A DNA stretch of 64,000 bases from Cavia porcellus. Lineage: Eukaryota > Chordata > Mammalia > Rodentia > Caviidae. The position numbers and the translations under genes were made by a program. Under the pieces are notes generated by a model, which saw nothing but the letters and a program-made list of their open reading frames with translations, searched no databases and was not told the origin of the DNA. Positions 55,010-64,000 of the stretch are shown here, one piece after another. The DNA lies in the NCBI RefSeq assembly GCF_034190915.1, contig NW_026947627.1:496001-560000 (forward strand), given 5' to 3'. Numbering within the stretch: position 1 is the stretch's first letter; the number at the start of each line of letters is the position of its first letter.

Positions 55010-58000
55010 GATGTTTCTCACTGCTACTAGTGAATCTGATGTAACACACACCCATACAATGCGCACCACCCCGTGATGTTTTTCTCACTCCTGCTAGTGA
55101 ATCTGATGTAACACACACCCATACAATGCGCACCACCCCGTGATGTTTTTCTCACTGCTGCTAGTGAATGTGATGTAACACACACCCATACAATGCGCAC
55201 CACCCCGTGATGTTTTTCTCACTCCTGCTAGTGAATCTAATGTAACACACACCCATACAACGCGCACCACCCCGTGATGTTTTTCTCACTCCTGCTAGTG
55301 AATCTAATGTAACACACACCCATACAATGCGCACCACCCCGTGATGTTTTTCTCACTCCTGCTAGTGAATGTAATATAACACACACCCATACAATGCGCA
55401 CCACCCCGTGATGTTTTTCTCACTCCTGCTAGTGAATGTAATGTAACACACACCCATACAAGGCGCACCACCCCGTGATGTTTTTCTCACTCCTGCTAGT
55501 CAATGTAATGTAACACACACCCATACAAGGCGCACCACCCCGTGATGTTTTTCTCACCCCTGCTAGTGAATGTAATGTAACACACACCCATACAAGGCGC
55601 ACCACCCCGTGATGTTTTTCTCACCCCTGCTAGTGAATGTAATGTAACACACACCCATACAAGGCGCACCACCCCGTGATGTTTTTCTCACTCCTACTAG
55701 TGAATCTAATGTAACACACACCCATACAATGCGCACCACCCCGTGATGTTTTTCTCACTCCTACTAGTGAATCTAATGTAACACACACCCATACAAGGCG
55801 CACACCCCGTGATGTTTTTCTCACTGCTACTACTGAATCTAATGTAACACACAGCCCTAAAAGGCGCACCACCCCGTGATGTATTTCTCACTGCTACTAG
55901 TGAATCTAATGTAACACACACCCATACAAGGCGCACCACCCCGTGATATTTTTCTCACTGCTACTAGTGAATCTAATGTAACACACACCCATACAAGGCG
56001 CACCACCCCGTGATGTTTTTCTCACTCCTACTAGTGAATCTAATGTAACACACACCCATACAAGGCGCACCACCCCGTGATGTTTTTCTCACTCCTACTA
56101 GTGAATGTAATGTAACACACACCCATACAATGCGCACCACCCCGTGATGTTTTTCTCACTCCTACTAGTGAATGTAATGTAACACACACCCATACAATGT
56201 GCACCACGACGTGATGTTTTTCTCACTCCTACTAGTGAATCTGATGTAACACACACCCATACAATGCGCACCACCCCGTGATGTTTTTCTCACTCCTACT
56301 AGTGAATGTAATGTAACACACACCCATACAATGCGCACCACCCCGTGATGTTTTTCTCACTCCTACTAGTGAATGTAATGTAACACACACCCATACAATG
56401 CGCACCACCGCGTGATGTTTTTCTCACTCCTACTAATGTATGTGTTGTAACACACACCCATACAATGCGCACCACCCCGTGATGTTTTTCTCACTCCTAC
56501 TAGTGAATGTAATGTAACACACACCCATACAATGCGCACCACCGCGTGATGTTTTTCTCACTCCTACTAATGTATGTATTGTAACACACACCCATACAAT
56601 GCGCACCACCCCGTGATGTTTTTCTCACTCCTACTAGTGAATCTAATGTAACACACACCCATACAAGGCGCACCACCCCGTGATGTTTTTCTCACTCCTA
56701 CTAGTGAATCTAATGTAACACACACCCATACAAGGCGCACACCCCGTGATGTTTTTCTCACTGCTACTACTGAATCTAATGTAACACACAGCCCTAAAAG
56801 GCGCACCACCCCGTGATGTATTTCTCACTGCTACTAGTGAATCTAATGTAACACACACCCATACAAGGCGCACCACCCCGTGATATTTTTCTCACTGCTA
56901 CTAGTGAATCTAATGTAACACACACCCATACAAGGCGCACCACCCCGTGATGTTTTTCTCACTCCTACTAGTGAATCTAATGTAACACACACCCATACAA
57001 GGCGCACCACCCCGTGATGTTTTTCTCACTGCTACTAGTGAATCTAATGTAACACACAGCCCTACAAGGCGCACCACCCCGTGATGTTTTTCTCACTGCT
57101 ACTAGTGAATCTAATGTAACACACACCCATACAAGGCGCACCACCCCGTGATGTTTTTCTCACTGCTCCTAGTGAATCTAATGTAACACACACCCATGCA
57201 AGGCGCACCACCCCGTGATGTTTTTCTCAGTCCTACTAGTGAATCTAATGTAACACACACCCATACAATGCGCACCACCGCGTGACGTTTTTCTCACTCC
57301 TACTAGTGAATCTAATGTAACACACACCCATACAATGCGCACCACCCCGTGATGTTTTTCTCGCTGCTACTAGTGAATCTAATGTAACACACACCCATAC
57401 AATGCGCACCACCCCGTGATGTTTTTCTCACTGCTACTAGTGAATCTAATGTAACACACACCCATACAATGCGCACCACCCCGTGATGTTTTTCTCACTG
57501 CTACTAGTGGATCTAATGTAACACACACCCATACAATGCGCACCACCCCGTGAGGTTTTTCTCACTGCTACTAGTGAATGTAATGTAACACACACCCATA
57601 CAATGCGCACCACCCCGTGATGTTTTTCTCACTGCTACTAGTGAATGTAATGTAACACACACCCATACAATGCCCACAACCCCGTGATGTTTATCTCACT
57701 CCTACTAGTGAATGTAATGTAACACACACCCATACAATGCGCACCACCCCGTGATGTTTTTCTCACTGCTACTAGTGAATGTAATGTAACACACACCCAT
57801 ACAATGCGCACCACCCCGTGATGTTTTTCTCACTGCTACTAGTGAATGTAATGTAACACACACCCATACAATGCGCACCACCCCGTGATGTTTTTCTCAC
57901 TGCTACTAGTGAATGTAATGTAACACACACCCATACAATGCGCACCACCCCGTGATGTTTTTCTCACTGCTACTAGTGAATGTAATGTAACACACACCCA

Positions 58001-58221
58001 TACAATGCGCACCACCCCGTGATGTTTTTCTCACTGCTACTAGTGAATGTAATGTAACACACACCCATACAATGCCCACCACCCCGTGATGTTTATCTCA
58101 CTCCTACTAGTGAATGTAATGTAACACACACCCATAAAATGCGCACCACCCCGTGATGTTTTTCTCACTCCTACTAGTGAATCTAATGTAACACACACCC
58201 ATACAATGCGCACCGCCCCGT
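55010..58221 (+). repeat. Right-hand HOR unit D1 (3212 bp, 48 monomers)
   Basis: It opens like a B unit (65-mer 55010-55074, CTGATG, GCTGCTAG, CTGCTAG run, CACCCCT). It then switches at about 55680 to block A/H material: two 66-bp monomers (55745-55810 and 56682-56747), GATATTTTT, CACGACGTG, the CTAATGTATG pair, AGCCCTAC, CTCCTAGTG with CATGCAAGG, and CAGTCCTAC with CGTGACG. The switch shows recombination between the left-hand and right-hand domain types. Confidence 0.87.
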
Positions 58222-61098
58222 GATGTTTCTCACTGCTACTAGTGAATCTGATGTAACACACACCCATACAATGCGCACCACCCCGTGATGTTTTTCTCAC
58301 TCCTGCTAGTGAATCTGATGTAACACACACCCATACAATGCGCACCACCCCGTGATGTTTTTCTCACTGCTGCTAGTGAATGTGATGTAACACACACCCA
58401 TACAATGCGCACCACCCCGTGATGTTTTTCTCACTCCTGCTAGTGAATCTAATGTAACACACACCCATACAACGCGCACCACCCCGTGATGTTTTTCTCA
58501 CTCCTGCTAGTGAATCTAATGTAACACACACCCATACAATGCGCACCACCCCGTGATGTTTTTCTCACTCCTGCTAGTGAATGTAATGTAACACACACCC
58601 ATACAATGTGCACCACCCCGTGATGTTTTTCTCACTCCTGCTAGTGAATGTAATGTAACACACACCCATACAAGGCGCACCACCCCGTGATGTTTTTCTC
58701 ACTCCTGCTAGTCAATGTAATGTAACACACACCCATACAAGGCGCACCACCCCGTGATGTTTTTCTCACCCCTGCTAGTGAATGTAATGTAACACACACC
58801 CATACAAGGCGCACCACCCCGTGATGTTTTTCTCACCCCTGCTAGTGAATGTAATGTAACACACACCCATACAAGGCGCACCACCCCGTGATGTTTTTCT
58901 CACTCCTACTAGTGAATCTAATGTAACACACACACATACAAGGCGCACCACCCCGTGATGTTTTTCTCACTCCTACTAGTGAATCTAATGTAACACACAC
59001 CCATACAAGGCGCACACCCCGTGATGTTTTTCTCACTGCTACTACTGAATCTAATGTAACACACAGCCCTAAAAGGCGCACCACCCCGTGATGTATTTCT
59101 CACTGCTACTAGTGAATCTAATGTAACACACACCCATACAAGGCGCACCACCCCGTGATATTTTTCTCACTGCTACTAGTGAATCTAATGTAACACACAC
59201 CCATACAAGGCGCACCACCCCGTGATGTTTTTCTCACTCCTACTAGTGAATCTAATGTAACACACACCCATACAAGGCGCACCACCCCGTGATGTTTTTC
59301 TCACTCCTACTAGTGAATGTAATGTAACACACACCCATACAATGCGCACCACGACGTGATGTTTTTCTCACTCCTACTAGTGAATCTGATGTAACACACA
59401 CCCATACAATGCGCACCACCCCGTGATGTTTTTCTCACTCCTACTAGTGAATGTAATGTAACACACACCCATACAATGCGCACCACCGCGTGATGTTTTT
59501 CTCACTCCTACTAATGTATGTATTGTAACACACACCCATACAATGCGCACCACCCCGTGATGTTTTTCTCACTCCTACTAGTGAATGTAATGTAACACAC
59601 ACCCATACAATGCGCACCACCGCGTGATGTTTTTCTCACTCCTACTAATGTATGTATTGTAACACACACCCATACAATGCGCACCACCCCGTGATGTTTT
59701 TCTCACTCCTACTAGTGAATCTAATGTAACACACACCCATACAAGGCGCACCACCCCGTGATGTTTTTCTCACTCCTACTAGTGAATCTAATGTAACACA
59801 CACCCATACAAGGCGCACACCCCGTGATGTTTTTCTCACTGCTACTACTGAATCTAATGTAACACACAGCCCTAAAAGGCGCACCACCCCGTGATGTATT
59901 TCTCACTGCTACTAGTGAATCTAATGTAACACACACCCATACAAGGCGCACCACCCCGTGATATTTTTCTCACTGCTACTAGTGAATCTAATGTAACACA
60001 CACCCATACAAGGCGCACCACCCCGTGATGTTTTTCTCACTCCTACTAGTGAATCTAATGTAACACACACCCATACAAGGCGCACCACCCCGTGATGTTT
60101 TTCTCACTGCTACTAGTGAATCTAATGTAACACACAGCCCTACAAGGCGCACCACCCCGTGATGTTTTTCTCACTGCTACTAGTGAATCTACTGTAACAC
60201 ACACCCATACAAGGCGCACCACCCCGTGATGTTTTTCTCACTGCTCCTAGTGAATCTAATGTAACACACACCCATGCAAGGCGCACCACCCCGTGATGTT
60301 TTTCTCAGTCCTACTAGTGAATCTAATGTAACACACACCCATACAATGCGCACCACCGCGTGACGTTTTTCTCACTCCTACTAGTGAATCTAATGTAACA
60401 CACACCCATACAATGCGCACCACCCCGTGATGTTTTTCTCACTGCTACTAGTGAATCTAATGTAACACACACCCATACAATGCGCACCACCCCGTGATGT
60501 TTTTCTCACTGCTACTAGTGAATCTAATGTAACACACACCCATACAATGCGCACCACCCCGTGATGTTTTTCTCACTGCTACTAGTGAATCTAATGTAAC
60601 ACACACCCATACAATGCGCACCACCCCGTGATGTTTTTCTCACTGCTACTAGTGAATCTAATGTAACACACACCCATACAATGCGCACCACCCCGTGATG
60701 TTTTTCTCACTGCTACTAGTGAATGTAATGTAACACACACCCATACAATGCGCACCACCCCGTGATGTTTTTCTCACTGCTACTAGTGAATGTAATGTAA
60801 CACACACCCATACAATGCGCACCACCCCGTGATGTTTTTCTCACTGCTACTAGTGAATGTAATGTAACACACACCCATACAATGCGCACCACCCCGTGAT
60901 GTTTTTCTCACTGCTACTAGTGAATGTAATGTAACACACACCCATACAATGCCCACCACCCCGTGATGTTTATCTCACTCCTACTAGTGAATGTAATGTA
61001 ACACACACCCATAAAATGCGCACCACCCCGTGATGTTTTTCTCACTCCTACTAGTGAATCTAATGTAACACACACCCATACAATGCGCACCGCCCCGT
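58222..61098 (+). repeat. Right-hand HOR unit D2 (2877 bp, 43 monomers)
   Basis: This is a tandem copy of D1, five monomers shorter. It has the 65-mer (58222-58286) and two 66-mers (58957-59022, 59760-59825). The distance between the two 66-mers is 803 bp, against 937 bp in D1, because two monomers of the H section are missing. Private variants ACACACATACAAGG and TCTACTGTAAC separate it from D1. Confidence 0.88.
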
Positions 61099-64000
61099 GA
61101 TGTTTCTCACTGCTACTAGTGAATCTGATGTAACACACACCCATACAATGCGCACCACCCCGTGATGTTTTTCTCACTCCTGCTAGTGAATCTGATGTAA
61201 CACACACCCATACAATGCGCACCACCCCGTGATGTTTTTCTCACTGCTGCTAGTGAATGTGATGTAACACACACCCATACAATGCGCACCACCCCGTGAT
61301 GTTTTTCTCACTCCTGCTAGTGAATCTAATGTAACACACACCCATACAACGCGCACCACCCCGTGATGTTTTTCTCACTCCTGCTAGTGAATCTAATGTA
61401 ACACACACCCATACAATGCGCACCACCCCGTGATGTTTTTCTCACTCCTGCTAGTGAATGTAATGTAACACACACCCATACAATGTGCACCACCCCGTGA
61501 TGTTTTTCTCACTCCTGCTAGTGAATGTAATGTAACACACACCCATACAAGGCGCACCACCCCGTGATGTTTTTCTCACTCCTGCTAGTCAATGTAATGT
61601 AACACACACCCATACAAGGCGCACAACCCCGTGATGTTTTTCTCACCCCTGCTAGTGAATGTAATGTAACACACACCCATACAAGGCGCACCACCCCGTG
61701 ATGTTTTTCTCACCCCTGCTAGTGAATGTAATGTAACACACACCCATACAAGGCGCACCACCCCGTGATGTTTTTCTCACTCCTACTAGTGAATCTAATG
61801 TAACACACACACATACAAGGCGCACCACCCCGTGATGTTTTTCTCACTCCTACTAGTGAATCTAATGTAACACACACCCATACAAGGCGCACACCCCGTG
61901 ATGTTTTTCTCACTGCTACTACTGAATCTAATGTAACACACAGCCCTAAAAGGCGCACCACCCCGTGATGTATTTCTCACTGCTACTAGTGAATCTAATG
62001 TAACACACACCCATACAAGGCGCACCACCCCGTGATATTTTTCTCACTGCTACTAGTGAATCTAATGTAACACACACCCATACAAGGCGCACCACCCCGT
62101 GATGTTTTTCTCACTCCTACTAGTGAATCTGATGTAACACACACCCATACAATGCGCACCACCCCGTGATGTTTTTCTCACTCCTACTAGTGAATGTAAT
62201 GTAACACACACCCATACAAGGCGCACCACCCCGTGATGTTTTTCTCACCCCTGCTAGTGAATGTAATGTAACACACACCCATACAAGGCGCACCACCCCG
62301 TGATGTTTTTCTCACTCCTACTAGTGAATCTAATGTAACACACACACATACAAGGCGCACCACCCCGTGATGTTTTTCTCACTCCTACTAGTGAATCTAA
62401 TGTAACACACACCCATACAAGGCGCACACCCCGTGATGTTTTTCTCACTGCTACTACTGAATCTAATGTAACACACAGCCCTAAAAGGCGCACCACCCCG
62501 TGATGTATTTCTCACTGCTACTAGTGAATCTAATGTAACACACACCCATACAAAGCGCACCACCCCGTGATATTTTTCTCACTGCTACTAGTGAATCTAA
62601 TGTAACACACACCCATACAAGGCGCACCACCCCGTGATGTTTTTCTCACTCCTACTAGTGAATCTAATGTAACACACACCCATACAAGGCGCACCACCCC
62701 GTGATGTTTTTCTCACTCCTACTAGTGAATGTAATGTAACACACACCCATACAATGCGCACCACCCCGTGATGTTTTTCTCACTCCTACTAGTGAATGTA
62801 ATGTAACACACACCCATACAATGTGCACCACGACGTGATGTTTTTCTCACTCCTACTAGTGAATCTGATGTAACACACACCCATACAATGCGCACCACCC
62901 CGTGATGTTTTTCTCACTCCTACTAGTGAATGTAATGTAACACACACCCATACAATGCGCACCACCCCGTGATGTTTTTCTCACTCCTACTAGTGAATGT
63001 AATGTAACACACACCCATACAATGCGCACCACCGCGTGATGTTTTTCTCACTCCTACTAATGTATGTATTGTAACACACACCCATACAATGCGCACCACC
63101 CCGTGATGTTTTTCTCACTCCTACTAGTGAATGTAATGTAACACACACCCATACAATGCGCACCACCGCGTGATGTTTTTCTCACTCCTACTAATGTATG
63201 TATTGTAACACACACCCATACAATGCGCACCACCCCGTGATGTTTTTCTCACTCCTACTAGTGAATCTAATGTAACACACACCCATACAAGGCGCACCAC
63301 CCCGTGATGTTTTTCTCACTCCTACTAGTGAATCTAATGTAACACACACCCATACAAGGCGCACACCCCGTGATGTTTTTCTCACTGCTACTACTGAATC
63401 TAATGTAACACACAGCCCTAAAAGGCGCACCACCCCGTGATGTATTTCTCACTGCTACTAGTGAATCTAATGTAACACACACCCATACAAGGCGCACCAC
63501 CCCGTGATATTTTTCTCACTGCTACTAGTGAATCTAATGTAACACACACCCATACAAGGCGCACCACCCCGTGATGTTTTTCTCACTCCTACTAGTGAAT
63601 CTAATGTAACACACACCCATACAAGGCGCACCACCCCGTGATGTTTTTCTCACTGCTACTAGTGAATCTAATGTAACACACAGCCCTACAAGGCGCACCA
63701 CCCCGTGATGATTTTCTCACTGCTACTAGTGAATCTACTGTAACACACACCCATACAAGGCGCACCACCCCGTGATGTTTTTCTCACTGCTCCTAGTGAA
63801 TCTAATGTAACACACACCCATGCAAGGCGCACCACCCCGTGATGTTTTTCTCAGTCCTACTAGTGAATCTAATGTAACACACACCCATACAATGCGCACC
63901 ACCGCGTGACGTTTTTCTCACTCCTACTAGTGAATCTAATGTAACACACACCCATACAATGCGCACCACCCCGTGATGTTTTTCTCACTGCTACTAGTGA
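61099..64000 (+). repeat. Right-hand HOR unit D3 (cut by the window edge)
   Basis: It begins with the 65-mer at 61099-61163 and follows D2 at an offset of 2877 as far as about 62.1 kb. The section with a 66-mer then occurs three times (61834-61899, 62369-62434, 63306-63371) instead of twice, at spacings of 535 and 937 bp. The 937-bp spacing is the D1 type, not the D2 type, so D3 combines D1-like and D2-like order. It already exceeds D2 in length and continues past the window. Confidence 0.85.
63975..64000 (+). repeat. Partial last monomer (26 bp)
   Basis: This is the first 26 bases of a standard monomer, ending in AGTGA. The break is the window boundary, not a biological end: the sequence is still in phase, so the array continues to the right. 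Likewise the first base of the window is the first base of a monomer only because of the phase chosen here. Confidence 0.97.

Larger units (their letters stand above)
1..64000 (+). repeat. 67-bp satellite DNA array spanning the entire window
   Basis: Every base belongs to a direct tandem repeat with a 67-bp period. The array holds 956 full monomers and a 26-bp remainder. Each monomer begins GATG plus a T run and ends CACCACCCCGT. Orientation never inverts, and no unique DNA, transposon, gene or RNA gene interrupts it. Copies usually differ from the local consensus by only a few bases, at recurring positions (15, 16, 19, 29, 31, 53, 61). Family knowledge: long homogeneous arrays like this are typical of eukaryotic heterochromatin, kept similar by unequal exchange and gene conversion. 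I do not recognise the family, and the species and chromosomal position are unknown. The + strand label follows the phase used here and does not imply transcription. Confidence 0.99.

Noticed and set aside
958..63500. Many minus-strand open reading frames of 61-102 codons with similar proteins (MVR...VCVT... types)
   Set aside because: They begin mostly at GTG inside the repeat and follow its rotating frame; a stop (TAG from CTAATG or ACTAGT) appears about every 201 bp. The longest ones only arise where a 62-mer or 65-mer shifts the frame past a stop. There is no ribosome site, no codon bias, and they overlap one another in different frames.
1..64000. CRISPR array
   Set aside because: Repeats are contiguous with no unique spacers, the whole 67 bp is conserved, and no cas genes are present.
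1..64000. Telomeric repeat array
   Set aside because: The minus strand reads TGGGTGTGTGT, but a 67-bp unit with block-wise variants and HORs does not fit telomerase copying of a short RNA template. No canonical TTAGGG-type repeat is present.
1..64000. CENP-B box or other known centromere-protein site
   Set aside because: I looked for the TTCG...CGGG core on both strands; the minus strand has CACGGGG but no TTCG at the required spacing.
1..64000. Insertion sequence, retrotransposon or LTR inside the array
   Set aside because: Monomer phase is continuous from base 1 to 64000, with all length differences explained by 36 small deletions, leaving no room for an insertion.
1..64000. A new defence, secretion or biosynthetic gene system
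   Set aside because: No coding sequence can be supported anywhere in the window on either strand.

Overview
The whole window is one uninterrupted, head-to-tail satellite DNA array with a 67-bp monomer. I see no gene, RNA gene, mobile element, CRISPR array or stretch of unique sequence. Phased from base 1, it resolves into exactly 956 complete monomers plus a 26-bp partial one at 63975-64000. I count 920 monomers of exactly 67 bp and 36 shorter ones: 15 of 66 bp, 12 of 65 bp, 3 of 64 bp and 6 of 62 bp. These lengths add up exactly to the window length, so the count is internally consistent. All monomers point the same way.

Monomer landmarks, numbered from the G of GATG: GATG plus a T5 run (1-9); TCACT (11-15) pairing with AGTGA (22-26) around a 6-base loop; the SpeI-like palindrome ACTAGT (19-24); AATGTAACACACACCC (31-46); ACACCCATACA (41-51); and GCGCACCACCCCGT (54-67) holding the two CpGs. 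In the first monomer's form the composition is about 45% G+C with a strong strand bias (roughly 21 C to 9 G on the + strand, counted with GCGC intact). The main variable positions are 15 (T/C), 16 (G/C), 19 (A/G), 29 (C/G), 31 (A/G), 53 (T/G) and 61 (A/G).

The pattern of these variants shows a second layer: higher-order repeats (HORs) of roughly 0.4-4.7 kb, themselves duplicated, trimmed and shuffled. The left part (about 0.3-34 kb) is a mosaic of block families, here called A, C, E, G, H, F and I. Block A occurs near 0.3, 18.9, 23.8 and 29.8 kb. The right part (34.3-64 kb) is a more regular series of eight units, each beginning with a 65-bp monomer (34331, 38346, 42763, 46175, 50327, 55010, 58222, 61099). 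The unit lengths are 4015, 4417, 3412, 4152, 4683, 3212 and 2877 bp, with the last unit cut by the window edge.

The organism cannot be named from the sequence. Tens of kilobases of gene-free satellite with nested HORs suggest eukaryotic heterochromatin (pericentromeric, centromeric or subtelomeric) assembled from long reads. All open frames (61-102 codons, minus strand, mostly GTG starts) are by-products of the repeat: 67 is not a multiple of 3, so the frame rotates and meets a stop about once every three monomers. I find no evidence of a functional gene system. What deserves a second look is the satellite itself: its HOR architecture, its slippage-type length variants, and a few short motifs repeated about 900 times.
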